Shown: positions 7,022 through 16,157 of the stretch, piece after piece
How positions within the stretch are numbered: the first letter of the stretch is position 1
Layout: each line of letters starts with the position of its first letter
From: an uncultured Anaeroplasmataceae bacterium
GTDB lineage: Bacteria > Bacillota_I > Bacilli_A > Acholeplasmatales > Anaeroplasmataceae
Reading direction: 5' to 3'
DNA length: 64,000 bases
NCBI GenBank assembly: GCA_910584005.1
Contig: CAJTXR010000001.1
Coordinates: forward strand, 368,927-432,926
The notes under the pieces: model-generated
Database searches by the model: none
What the model was told of the DNA's origin: nothing
Seen by the model: the letters and a program-made list of their open reading frames with translations, nothing else
Program-made: the position numbers and the translations under genes

Positions 7022-9055
7022 TTATTTTAAAGTATCCTTAAACATATCTCCTAAAGTTACAGTTGTTTCTTCAGATTCAAGATATTGCTCATAAGATTTT
7101 CTTTCTTCCTGCTCTTTAATACGCTTAATAGATAAGCGAAGTTTCCATTCTGCAGGTTTTATTTCAATTACTTCACAAGAAATTTGATCTCCTGCTGCAT
7201 AATAATCTTTAACTGTTCCATTTTGATTTTCAGTTAACGCTTCACTTGCAGGAACAAAGCCATCTACTCCTAAAGCATCTACAAGTAGCCCATTTTCTGT
7301 AACCTCTGTTACTACTGCATTTACGATATCGCCATTTTTAGCATGAACACGAGTCCAAGGATTATCCATTAATGCTTTTCTTGATAAAGATATTTTTTCT
7401 TGTTCTACATCCATCTTCAATATCGCACATTCTACCTCATCGCCAATTTTAACAAAATCATTAAAATTATCATTTGGATTATGGGAATATTCAGAATGAT
7501 GTAATAATCCCTTAACATCAGCGGCTAGTTCAAGTAATAAGCCAAAAGGCAATTTATTCGTTACTTTTCCTTTTACAGTTTGTCCTACTTTGACTGTTTT
7601 AGCATAGGCCTCATATGGAGTATCTAATAATGCTTTTCTTGATAAAGATAACTTGCCATTTTCTTTACCTACAACCTTAACTTCTATTTCATCACCAACA
7701 TGTACTAAAGCGGTAATATCCTTTGTAAAAGTATGAGCATATTGATTTAATCTCAATAGACCTTGGTTATAATTAAATCGAATAAATAAACCAAAGTTTT
7801 CAACTTTAACTACCTTTCCAGTAAGAACATCTCCTACTTGAATGCTATCCAATTCCTTCGCTTTTTCTTCTTGATAAATTTCTTGATCAATCACTCTTCT
7901 AGAAACTACTGCACTCTTTCTTGCCTCATTGACCTCCATAATTCGAACAACCAAAGTAGATTTTATTTTTAAATCTTGAGGTGCTTGGCTTAGAGGTAAA
8001 AATAAACGATTCCCTTTATATTCTACAGAATATCCTTTATTTTGAATTAAATTCGTAACGGTTACTGGAATGTCTTCATTATTCTCCTTAGCAGCAAGAA
8101 CCTCTTGAAATGCTAGTTTTGATAATTGATGAAGCCGAGATAGATAAATATGACGATGTCCATCATTGTCCTCATTTGAAATTCTAGCCACTTCACACTC
8201 GATAATATCTCCTTCTTTTACTAATCCATAAAAACTAGAAATAGATTTATCATTTGTATAATGATCTAAATACATAATTCCTTCTGTTTCTTGTTGAATA
8301 TCTAAAAGGATCTCTTTTTCATGGACTTGAATGACAGTTCCTTTTACTTGATCCTTTACTTTTAATTTTTTCAAATCATAATCCATATAATTTTCCATAC
8401 TGTTTAACCTCTCATTTATTAATTCTATAATTTTGTTAGAAACCTCATCCATGTTTAAATCACTTGTATCTAATAATATTGCATCTGTTGCTTTTTTTAG
8501 AGGAGCAATATCCCGATGAGAATCTTTATAATCTCTTACCTTAATTTCTTCTAAAATTGTTTCATATGTTGCTTCAATTCCCTTAGAGGTAATTTCTTCA
8601 TATCTTCTTTTAGCTCTTACTTCTGGAGAAGCAGTCAAGAATATCTTTAAATCTGCATTAGGTAAAACCACGGTGCCAATATCTCTACCATCCATCAATA
8701 CTTTTCCATGTTGAGCAGATTTTCTTTGGTATTCCACCATTAAATCACGAACATAAGCAAATTTACAACATGTAGAAACATGGTTTGTTACTTCACTGGT
8801 TCTAATTTCTTCTGATACATCTTCTTCATTTAAATATATTTTATTATCTTTATAAACAATCCTTGTATCCTTTAAAAATACATAGGCTGCTTCATCATCT
8901 ATATTTATGTTTCTTCGTAAAGCTTCTAAAGTAACCGCTCGATACATAGCCCCTGTATCGATATGAGTGAATCCTAATTTACTTGCTACAAGCTTACAAA
9001 TAGATGACTTACCGCTTCCTGCTGGACCATCTAAAGCAACTACAAAATTTTTCAT
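7022..9055 (-). CDS. cmk: Cytidylate kinase fused to ribosomal-protein-S1-type domains
   Basis: A 677-residue fusion. Residues 1-220 are (d)CMP kinase: P-loop GPAGSGKSS, substrate motif DTGAMYRAVTLEALRR, MDGRDIGTVV and the LID arginines RAKRRYEE. Residues about 228-650 hold five S1/OB repeats, the last three well conserved (for example VGDVLTGKVVKVENFGLFIRF). Elsewhere cmk and the S1-like gene ypfD/rpsA are neighbours but separate. No stop or frameshift separates them here, and no internal ribosome site is obvious at the M-E-N-Y junction. The kinase recycles CMP/dCMP, and the S1 part should bind RNA or ribosomes. It heads the der-gpsA operon. Confidence 0.93.
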   Translation of the reverse strand: MKNFVVALDGPAGSGKSSICKLVASKLGFTHIDTGAMYRAVTLEALRRNINIDDEAAYVFLKDTRIVYKDNKIYLNEEDVSEEIRTSEVTNHVSTCCKFAYVRDLMVEYQRKSAQHGKVLMDGRDIGTVVLPNADLKIFLTASPEVRAKRRYEEITSKGIEATYETILEEIKVRDYKDSHRDIAPLKKATDAILLDTSDLNMDEVSNKIIELINERLNSMENYMDYDLKKLKVKDQVKGTVIQVHEKEILLDIQQETEGIMYLDHYTNDKSISSFYGLVKEGDIIECEVARISNEDNDGHRHIYLSRLHQLSKLAFQEVLAAKENNEDIPVTVTNLIQNKGYSVEYKGNRLFLPLSQAPQDLKIKSTLVVRIMEVNEARKSAVVSRRVIDQEIYQEEKAKELDSIQVGDVLTGKVVKVENFGLFIRFNYNQGLLRLNQYAHTFTKDITALVHVGDEIEVKVVGKENGKLSLSRKALLDTPYEAYAKTVKVGQTVKGKVTNKLPFGLLLELAADVKGLLHHSEYSHNPNDNFNDFVKIGDEVECAILKMDVEQEKISLSRKALMDNPWTRVHAKNGDIVNAVVTEVTENGLLVDALGVDGFVPASEALTENQNGTVKDYYAAGDQISCEVIEIKPAEWKLRLSIKRIKEQEERKSYEQYLESEETTVTLGDMFKDTLK

Positions 9056-9113
9056 TTTATCCCTCTTAAAAATATTCTATGATATTATATCACAACTTTT
9101 ATTATTTTTCAAA

Positions 9114-9857
9114 TTATAAACTATAAAGCACCTTAACCTCATGTGGTTTTAGGCTTCTAATTTCTCCAACAGATAAACCATCTAATGTGACTCCACCAAA
9201 AGAAACTCGCTTCAATTTTTTTACAGGATAGCCAATATTTTCACACATTCTTCTAACTTGACGATTTCTTCCTTCTGTGATTGTTAGAAGTAATAAGCTA
9301 GAGTTGTTTTTCTTATCTAATGATAAAACCTCTACTTTAGCACGTTTAGTAAGCCTTCCATCAAGTAAAATTCCTTTCATAAGTTGATTGATTCCATCTT
9401 GTGTAATAATTCCATCAATCCGAACCTGATATACTTTTTCGATTTCTTTAGCAGAACGTGTTAATCGATAAGATAAATCTCCATCATTTGTAATCAACAA
9501 AACACCTGAAGTGTCGTAATCCAATCTTCCAATTGGAAAAATACGATTTTCCTTTAATATATCCGCTGGAATTAAATCCATTACAGTTCTTCTTCCTAGT
9601 TTATCACTGACTGCAGTTAAATATCCCGTTGGCTTATACAATACATAATATACTAAAGATTCTTTCGTCAAAGGATTTCCATCCACTTCAATTTTATCTT
9701 TTTTAGATACTTTAGTTCCGAGTTCTGTAATAATCTTCCCATTTACACAAACTCTTCCTGATTGTATAATCTCTTCACATTTTCTGCGGGAAGCTACTCC
9801 ACTTGCAGCCATTACCTTTTGTAATCTTTCTTTATTATCATCCACGACAATCACCAT
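9114..9857 (-). CDS. rluB: 23S rRNA pseudouridine synthase, RluB family
   Basis: About 247 residues: an N-terminal S4 RNA-binding domain (ERLQKVMAASGVASRRKCEEII) and an RsuA/RluB/E/F catalytic domain. The catalytic aspartate lies in GRLDYDTSGVLLIT, and a C-terminal GRNRQVRRMCENIGYPVKKLKR motif is present. The enzyme isomerises uridine in 23S rRNA helix 89 in characterised members. The frame is open further upstream, but those residues are hydrophobic and not family-like. The ATG at 9857 or the GTG at 9845 (after GGTG) is the likely start. It stands 58 bp upstream of cmk. Confidence 0.9.
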   Translation of the reverse strand: MVIVVDDNKERLQKVMAASGVASRRKCEEIIQSGRVCVNGKIITELGTKVSKKDKIEVDGNPLTKESLVYYVLYKPTGYLTAVSDKLGRRTVMDLIPADILKENRIFPIGRLDYDTSGVLLITNDGDLSYRLTRSAKEIEKVYQVRIDGIITQDGINQLMKGILLDGRLTKRAKVEVLSLDKKNNSSLLLLTITEGRNRQVRRMCENIGYPVKKLKRVSFGGVTLDGLSVGEIRSLKPHEVKVLYSL

Positions 9858-9924
9858 TTCTAATTTTACCAAAAAAAGACATGAAATACAACTAAATATT
9901 ACATTCTTTTCCTTTATAAGCAAA

Positions 9925-9968
9925 AGAAAAAAGTGTTGATTTGTTAAACAATTTCAAATCAACACTTT
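9925..9968 (-). terminator. Terminator after the lipoprotein gene
   Basis: A 12-bp stem AAGTGTTGATTT/AAATCAACACTT with a 13-base loop is followed by a T-run on the minus strand, 19 bases after the lipoprotein stop codon. Confidence 0.85.
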
Positions 9969-9986
9969 CTACCTAATGATTTAAGA

Positions 9987-10922
9987 TTAAATTATAGGAT
10001 TAGAATAGTCAGGTACAGGTAAAAATTTATCTTTTTCGCTTTCCTTTACTGTTGTTACTTTAAAGTTTCCATAATCTAAAGATAACTCAAAAGAAATGTT
10101 TGATTTACTAATTTTTACATCTGAACCAATTCCTTCTCCCATGATTAATGCTTTTAATAATGTATCATCTTCAAATTTAACAGAACTTAAACTTCCTACT
10201 TTTGTATCCCATACCACAAATAAATCTAATTTTAGATTTGGCATATCTTCAATTGGAAGTTCAATCTTGAAGGTAATTGTACTACTACTTGTAGATGTAA
10301 TTGCTACATTATATTCTTTTAATAAAGCAAGAATACTTTCATCAGAAGAGAAATCTGGCATTTCAAAATCTGGAATCATATCATCAATGTCAGGGAAATC
10401 ACCTGAATTCCCAATTTGAGAGATTAAATCTCTTATTTGAGTCATTGTCATCTGATATTTTAAAGCTACAGATTCACTATTTGCTAGCTTATATGAAGCA
10501 TCTAAATAGACAGTTTCTTCTTCTTTATAAATCTTTCCATTTGCTTTTACAGCAGTGGAAGTATCATTATCCTTCATTGAATAATTTAAACTTGCTGCAG
10601 CATATAGATCAAATGTATTTATATTTGCCTCTACTATAGCATTAGCATCCATATTTGTAGACACTGAAAGACCCGTAGAATCTTTTGCTGCAAAATTAAA
10701 CTTCATTTTCATATTCATACGAACCGTTGAAAAATCCGTTGCAGGTTGATTTTCAGCAAGAGCATAAATAACCTTTTGAATCGTTTCAGCATCTTCTGTT
10801 TTCGTTACTGTCAACTCTTCTTTTTCACCTAAAGCATTTGTATATTCCAATTTACAATCGGCATCACAGCCAACAAATAATAAGGAAGCAACAAATAAAA
10901 ATAATGCAAAAACTTTTTTCAT
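9987..10922 (-). CDS. Predicted lipoprotein of unknown function
   Basis: A 311-residue exported protein. The signal peptide MKKVFALFLFVASLLFVGC ends in a lipobox (LFVGC), predicting lipid anchoring outside the membrane through the cysteine at residue 19. The mature part is a long beta-rich domain with alternating hydrophobic strands (MRMNMKMKFNFAAKD, ITFKIELPIEDMPNLKLDLFVVWD), reminiscent of LolA/DUF-type lipoproteins that fold as open barrels. No catalytic motif was recognised. It is monocistronic, with its own GAGG ribosome site and terminator. Confidence 0.8.
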   Translation of the reverse strand: MKKVFALFLFVASLLFVGCDADCKLEYTNALGEKEELTVTKTEDAETIQKVIYALAENQPATDFSTVRMNMKMKFNFAAKDSTGLSVSTNMDANAIVEANINTFDLYAAASLNYSMKDNDTSTAVKANGKIYKEEETVYLDASYKLANSESVALKYQMTMTQIRDLISQIGNSGDFPDIDDMIPDFEMPDFSSDESILALLKEYNVAITSTSSSTITFKIELPIEDMPNLKLDLFVVWDTKVGSLSSVKFEDDTLLKALIMGEGIGSDVKISKSNISFELSLDYGNFKVTTVKESEKDKFLPVPDYSNPII

Positions 10923-10989
10923 AATTTTTCCTCTTTTCTTTTCTTATATTTTTATTTTACATCCATCGACAAAAAAATTCTATCCTTTT

Positions 10990-11505
10990 TTATAAAAAAT
11001 ATAGAAAAAATACAAGACATAGTAAAAAGCAGACTGCATCTGAAATTAATCCAACAGCATAAGCATGGCGAGTTTTTTTGATTCCAATACTTCCAAAATA
11101 TAGCCCCATAACATAAACTGTGGTATCGCTTCCCCCTTGCAAGATTGCTGAAGTCATAGAAGCCTTACTATCTACACCATATTCTTTAAAAATTTGTAGC
11201 ATTAAAGATAAACTTGCGTGAGAGGAAGCTGGTCGAAAAAAACCCTGCATAAATAATTCTTTAGGAATTTTTGAAAAGGCAATTAAATCATTTAATAATC
11301 CACTAGATTTAAAGACACTCACTGCTACTAACATGCACATTAGAAAGGGGAAAATTGTGATTCCTTCTTTCATTTGGTATTTAGCTCCCTCAATAAAAGA
11401 ATCATACACATTTATTTTTTTATAGGCTCCATGACCTAAAATAATTAAAATAAATATGATAATAAAATAATAACTAATGTTTTCCAAATTTACGCACCAG
11501 CCCAT
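10990..11505 (-). CDS. spmB: Spore maturation protein B
   Basis: A polytopic membrane protein of about 171 residues in the nucleoside-recognition (Gate) family. Hydrophobic segments occur at both ends and around residues 55-75. The family signature FRPASSHASLSLMLQIFKEYGVDSKAS and the downstream AILQGGSDTTVYVMGLYFGSIG identify SpmB. In Bacillus, SpmA and SpmB are needed for spore core dehydration. It overlaps spmA by 32 bp from the ATG at 11505; a TTG at 11487 behind GGTG is an alternative start. Translational coupling is likely. Confidence 0.9.
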   Translation of the reverse strand: MGWCVNLENISYYFIIIFILIILGHGAYKKINVYDSFIEGAKYQMKEGITIFPFLMCMLVAVSVFKSSGLLNDLIAFSKIPKELFMQGFFRPASSHASLSLMLQIFKEYGVDSKASMTSAILQGGSDTTVYVMGLYFGSIGIKKTRHAYAVGLISDAVCFLLCLVFFLYFL

Positions 11506-12055
11506 CTAGGAATATTGATACAAATGTTGTAATACTAGATACTATAATTATATAAGGAATAATTCCTACTGGATTTTGACTTCCATATTGCTTACGTAAG
11601 GATATGAGAATTGTAGGAATTAGACATAAGCCTGAAGTGTTGATTAATAAAAATGTAATCATCTCATTAGAAGCTGTTTTACTATGACCATTCAGTTCAT
11701 CCAGTTCCTTCATTGCTTTTAGACCAAAAGGAGTTGCGGCAGATCCCATAGAGAGCATATTTGCTACAAAGTTTAAGCAAATATATTGCATAGCTTCACT
11801 TTTTCGATCTAAATTCTTAAAAAGAGGATGAATGACATAAGAAATGTAATTGGTCATAATGGCAAGCATGCCACTTTTTTTACAAACCTCAAGAATGCCA
11901 CCCCAAAAAATAAGTAAAGCATAAATATCGGCAAATAATACGAGTGCGTTCTTTGGCGAGGACAATAATACTTCTACTACGGCATCTGCCCGTCCTGTAA
12001 AAGAACCATATAGTAAACCAATTAAAAATATAAAGATAAAGATGATATTGATCAT
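11474..12055 (-). CDS. spmA: Spore maturation protein A
   Basis: A 193-residue polytopic membrane protein of the same nucleoside-recognition family, encoded just upstream of spmB. Segments visible are ALLIFWGGILEVCKKSGMLAIM, NFVANMLSMGSAATPFGLKAMKEL (a family hallmark) and a C-terminal membrane span. It starts at 12055 behind AGGTG. The pair is conserved in endospore formers and normally lies in the sporulation regulon. No sigma-E/G-type promoter could be assigned with confidence. Confidence 0.9.
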   Translation of the reverse strand: MINIIFIFIFLIGLLYGSFTGRADAVVEVLLSSPKNALVLFADIYALLIFWGGILEVCKKSGMLAIMTNYISYVIHPLFKNLDRKSEAMQYICLNFVANMLSMGSAATPFGLKAMKELDELNGHSKTASNEMITFLLINTSGLCLIPTILISLRKQYGSQNPVGIIPYIIIVSSITTFVSIFLDGLVRKFGKH

Positions 12056-12158
12056 GGAATTTCACCTAAAAAAGTATATGAGTTAATAAATTTAAATATG
12101 TATTATTTTCAATTTTAAATATTTGTGGTACAATAGTAACATTTAAGGAGGAAAAATT

Positions 12159-13526
12159 ATGTATCAAGAATATGCATGGAAAAAATATAAGGATCAACAT
12201 ATGTCTGAAGTTACCAAATTTAATGAAGAGTATAAATCATTCTTAACCAAGGGTAAAACAGAACGCTTATGTGTTAGAGAAGCAATTCAATTATGTGAGG
12301 CTGCTGGATTTAAAAATATTAAAGAATGCACAACTATACAAGCTGGAGATAAGGTATATGCAGTCAATAAGCATAAAAATATTGCCGCATTTGTTGTAGG
12401 AGAACAGCCATTATCTTCTGGTCTAGCTATATTAGGTGCCCATATAGATTCCCCACGAATTGATTTAAAACAAAATCCCCTTTATGAGTCAGATACATTT
12501 GTCTATCTAGATACTCATTATTATGGAGGAATCATTAAATATCAATGGGTAACAATTCCACTTGCAATGTATGGAGTAGTCATAAAAAAGGATGGAACAA
12601 CTGTAGAGATTCAAATCGGAGATGATCCTACAGATCCTGTATTTGGAATAACAGATTTACTCCCTCATTTAGCAGCTGAAAAAATGCAAAAAGCTGCATC
12701 TAAAGTGATTGAAGGAGAAGGTCTAGATATTCTAATTGGATCTATGCCAGTAGAGGATGAAGAAAAGGATCCTTCAAAGAAAAGAATTTTAAATTTGCTA
12801 AAAGAAAAATATGATATTTCAGAAGAGGATTTTGTTTCTGCTGAAATTGAAATTGTCCCTGCAGGATCAGCAAGAGATTTTGGTCTTGATCGCTCTATGG
12901 TTGCGGGATACGGACATGATGATCGTGTATGTGCCTATACTTCTTTACGAGCTTTATTAGATGCACCTAAATGTGCAAGAACCATTTGTGCAGTCCTAGT
13001 AGATAAAGAAGAAATTGGATCTGTAGGTGCAACAGGGGCTTCTTCTTTGTGGTTTGAAAACTGTATTGCAGAATTAATTGCGTTAGCTGAAGAATATTCA
13101 GATTTCAAAGTGAGAAAGGCACTTACGAACTCAGTAATGCTTTCTAGTGATGTTTCTGCCGGATTAGATCCTCTATATCCTTCTGTTTCTGAAAGAAGAA
13201 ACGTTGCGTATTTAGGAAAAGGAATTTGTTTTAACAAATATACAGGTTCTCGTGGAAAAAGTGGATGTAATGATGCTCAGCCTGAATTCATTGCGAAATT
13301 AAGAAATATGATGGATCAAGATAATATCTTCTATCAAACTTCCGAACTCGGAAAAGTCGATCAAGGCGGTGGTGGAACAATTGCCTATATTTTAGCAAAT
13401 TACAATATGAATGTGATTGATGCTGGAGTTCCTGTTCTTTCGATGCATTCCCCTATGGAAATTGTTTCAAAAGTGGATGTATATGAAGCCTATCTTGCTT
13501 ATAAAACATTCTTAAAAAATGCATAA
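12159..13526 (+). CDS. M18 family aminopeptidase
   Basis: A 455-residue cytosolic metallopeptidase, preceded by AAGGAGG and a TACAAT -10 box. The M18 zinc-site motifs are present: GAHIDSPRID (first histidine, residues about 93-102), YGHDDRVCAYTSL (bridging aspartate), VLVDKEEIGSVGATG (catalytic and ligand glutamates) and the C-terminal VPVLSMHSPME histidine. The family removes N-terminal residues, often acidic ones, during peptide turnover. It is the only plus-strand gene in this part and ends in a bidirectional terminator shared with the trmK fusion. Confidence 0.93.
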   Translation: MYQEYAWKKYKDQHMSEVTKFNEEYKSFLTKGKTERLCVREAIQLCEAAGFKNIKECTTIQAGDKVYAVNKHKNIAAFVVGEQPLSSGLAILGAHIDSPRIDLKQNPLYESDTFVYLDTHYYGGIIKYQWVTIPLAMYGVVIKKDGTTVEIQIGDDPTDPVFGITDLLPHLAAEKMQKAASKVIEGEGLDILIGSMPVEDEEKDPSKKRILNLLKEKYDISEEDFVSAEIEIVPAGSARDFGLDRSMVAGYGHDDRVCAYTSLRALLDAPKCARTICAVLVDKEEIGSVGATGASSLWFENCIAELIALAEEYSDFKVRKALTNSVMLSSDVSAGLDPLYPSVSERRNVAYLGKGICFNKYTGSRGKSGCNDAQPEFIAKLRNMMDQDNIFYQTSELGKVDQGGGGTIAYILANYNMNVIDAGVPVLSMHSPMEIVSKVDVYEAYLAYKTFLKNA

Positions 13527-13566
13527 AAAAAAGCCCAAAAGTTTCCATACTTTTGGGTTTATTTTT
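13527..13566. terminator. Bidirectional terminator between aminopeptidase and trmK fusion
   Basis: The stem CCCAAAAG/CTTTTGGG (13534-13557) is flanked by A-rich sequence on the left and a T-run on the right. It therefore serves both converging genes. Confidence 0.8.
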
Positions 13567-14971
13567 TCAATTTTAAATCCAACCATTCACATGCAAAATC
13601 GACCCAACGTGAAATATAAGGAATGTTTTTTTCTATATTCCCTTCGCTAGAAATTTGATTTGCAACCGATAAGCCATGTCCACCAAGAGGGAACATATGA
13701 TATTCAACATTCGCTCCCACAGCATAATAGGCTTCAACTAATTTTAAAGAGTTCATGACAGATACAGATGTATCTGTATAGGTTCCCCATAAAAACAAAT
13801 CAATTGCATTTTGCTTTGTTACTTCTTTTTCTAAAGAAAGATATTCCAATACTTGCTGATCTTCCATTTTTTCTTGTAATAAATTTTGAAAAGATCCTTT
13901 ATGCATATAATTCATATCCGTCGTAATTACAGGATATCCCAAAATTAATGCATCTAATTTTCGATTCCATGCATAATCCTCTTTATGTAAACAAGCCTCT
14001 AACAAGCAATGTCCTCCCGCAGAAAAGCCTAAACCAATTTTAGCCCCAACCCGTTCATCCTTACATACCTCTTCAATTGCTTGAATCAAATATTTACCAG
14101 GAAGAGGATATACATCTTCTTTAGTTTCTCTATAATTTATAACAACAACATGGTATCCTTTGTTCTGAAATGCTTCAACTACAGGTTCTGATTCTCTAGG
14201 AGATGTATATTGATACCCTCCACCAGGAGATACAAATATTGTTGGTCGCTTCTTTAAATCTAAAAAATAAGTTCGATAATAATTTTTTGTTTGATTAATA
14301 TAATATTTTTCCATATTTTTTCCTAGCATTATCCATTGAATTTCTTTTAATAGTTCTTTTTTTGCTTCTTTTTGCTGTTCATCTGCAATATTATCAATTA
14401 CTGATTTTAAAAGATTTATTTTATTTTCATAATAGGTCTTAAAAGCGGGAGGACAAATTCTTCTCAATATAGGTCCATAGACAACATCATAAACATCATA
14501 TTGGTTTTCTTGGGGAATTGCAAGTAATATTTCATAATACTTCCCCATATCATATAATGCCTCTTCTTTTACAATTTTAAAATGATGAAGAAAAAGAAAC
14601 TCTCTTACTCTCCACATATCACAGTTTGCCTCAATAATTAAGGCCTTATTTTGAATTTTTTGGATTCCATTTTTAAGGATAGATGTAATTAATATCCCAC
14701 CCATTCCTGCAAGAATGGCCGTGTCAAAAGCATCATCAGGTATCAAGTCAAATCCATTGGATTTTATTAATTGAATTTGATGTTCTAAATGATTTTGCGT
14801 TATCGTTTTTAAAGCATTTTGAAGGGGACCATCTGCAATATCAGCAGCAATCCCCCCCAAAACGTTATATTTTTTTATTGCCTCTACTAATGCATATGCA
14901 TGGTCACAGCCTATATCACAAAGATAAGTGCTATCTTTAGCCATATATGCAATACATTCAATCCGATTCAT
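13559..14971 (-). CDS. trmK: TrmK-like tRNA (adenine-22) methyltransferase fused to an alpha/beta-hydrolase
   Basis: A 470-residue open frame joins two domains. Residues 1-215 match TrmK, the tRNA m1A22 methyltransferase: the SAM loop CDIGCDHAYALVEAIKK, AGMGGILITSILKNG and a helical C-terminal domain. Residues about 220-470 are a BD-FAE/acetyl-esterase-like hydrolase: oxyanion motif SPGGGYQYTSPRE, nucleophile elbow GLGFSAGGHCLL, aspartate region LFLWGTYTDTSV and histidine FPLGGHGLS. An AGGA followed by ATG near 14315 could allow separate translation of the hydrolase. It sits 1 bp after rpoD, the usual place of trmK. The fusion appears uncommon. Confidence 0.88.
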   Translation of the reverse strand: MNRIECIAYMAKDSTYLCDIGCDHAYALVEAIKKYNVLGGIAADIADGPLQNALKTITQNHLEHQIQLIKSNGFDLIPDDAFDTAILAGMGGILITSILKNGIQKIQNKALIIEANCDMWRVREFLFLHHFKIVKEEALYDMGKYYEILLAIPQENQYDVYDVVYGPILRRICPPAFKTYYENKINLLKSVIDNIADEQQKEAKKELLKEIQWIMLGKNMEKYYINQTKNYYRTYFLDLKKRPTIFVSPGGGYQYTSPRESEPVVEAFQNKGYHVVVINYRETKEDVYPLPGKYLIQAIEEVCKDERVGAKIGLGFSAGGHCLLEACLHKEDYAWNRKLDALILGYPVITTDMNYMHKGSFQNLLQEKMEDQQVLEYLSLEKEVTKQNAIDLFLWGTYTDTSVSVMNSLKLVEAYYAVGANVEYHMFPLGGHGLSVANQISSEGNIEKNIPYISRWVDFACEWLDLKLKK

Positions 14972-14972
14972 A

Positions 14973-16157
14973 TTAATGTTTTGTCATGAAATCCTTAAGT
15001 TTACGACTTCTAGATGGATGCTTTAATTTTCTAAGAGCTTTTGCTTCAATTTGACGAATACGCTCACGAGTAACATTAAATTCTTTACCTACTTCTTCTA
15101 GAGTTCTTTGTCGACCATCAACTAAGCCAAAACGCAACCGCAAAACCCGCTCTTCTCGTTCTGTAAGAGTTCCCAAAACATCATCTAATTCCTGACGTAA
15201 TTTCATTTTTGCCGTATATTCATATGGATCTAACCCATGAGGATCAGATACAAAATCTCCTAAAGTAGAATCCTCTTCTTCTCCTACTGGAGATTCTAAA
15301 GGAATCGGTTCTTGTGCTATCTTTTGAATTTGCTGAACTTTTTCTACTGAAATGTCCATTCGCTCTGCGACCTCTTGTGGACTTGGTTCACGAGATAATT
15401 CTTGAACCAATTGCCGTTGGATACGAACAAGTTTATTAATTGTTTCTACCATATGGACAGGAATCCGAATGGTTCTGGCTTGATCTGCTACAGCTCTTGT
15501 GATTGCCTGGCGGATCCACCAAGTTGCATATGTAGAAAATTTAAAGCCCTTTTGATGATCAAATTTATCTACAGCCTTAATCAATCCCATATTTCCTTCT
15601 TGAATCAAGTCTAAGAATTGTAATCCCCTTCCTAAATACCGCTTTGCGATAGAAACTACAAGTCTTAAATTAGCATTGACGAGCTTATCTTTCGCTAAAT
15701 CCGCTGCTTCACTGATTTCTAATAAACTTTCATATTCCTCTACTGAAACTGTGTTTTGATCATCGGCTTCAATTTCTTCTAACCTTGCTTTAGCCTCTCT
15801 ACCATCTACAACTTGTTTTGCTAAAATCGTTTCTTCCTCTAAAGATAACAAAGGAATTTTACCAATATCCTTCAAATACATCCGAACAGGATCATCTACT
15901 TTGACAGAAGCAGGCAATTGATCGAAATTAGAAACATCAACCTCTTCTATATCACTTAATGAGGTAGGTTCTTTCATTTCTAAATCATCATATACAAGAT
16001 CCTCATCTATTTTAATTTCCTCTTGAGTTAAGGCATTTACAATATTATCATATTCTTCTGATTCAATTGAATAATATTTGATAATATCCTTAGATGAAAT
16101 AGAACCATTCTTCTTTCCTTGTTCCACTAATTCATTTAAAATTTGCTCAAATTCCAT
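14973..16157 (-). CDS. rpoD: RNA polymerase primary sigma factor (sigma-A)
   Basis: A 394-residue sigma-70 factor. Region 1.2 (DPVRMYLKDIGKIPLLSLEEE), region 2 with the -10-recognition helix (FSTYATWWIRQAITRAVADQART), region 3 and region 4.2 helix-turn-helix (TLEEVGKEFNVTRERIRQIEAKALRKL) are complete. An acidic region 1.1-like N-terminus is present. It directs RNA polymerase to vegetative promoters. Its ATG overlaps the dnaG stop by one base, and AGGAGG sits in the dnaG end. This is the classic dnaG-rpoD macromolecular synthesis operon of Bacillota, here followed by trmK. Confidence 0.97.
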   Translation of the reverse strand: MEFEQILNELVEQGKKNGSISSKDIIKYYSIESEEYDNIVNALTQEEIKIDEDLVYDDLEMKEPTSLSDIEEVDVSNFDQLPASVKVDDPVRMYLKDIGKIPLLSLEEETILAKQVVDGREAKARLEEIEADDQNTVSVEEYESLLEISEAADLAKDKLVNANLRLVVSIAKRYLGRGLQFLDLIQEGNMGLIKAVDKFDHQKGFKFSTYATWWIRQAITRAVADQARTIRIPVHMVETINKLVRIQRQLVQELSREPSPQEVAERMDISVEKVQQIQKIAQEPIPLESPVGEEEDSTLGDFVSDPHGLDPYEYTAKMKLRQELDDVLGTLTEREERVLRLRFGLVDGRQRTLEEVGKEFNVTRERIRQIEAKALRKLKHPSRSRKLKDFMTKH

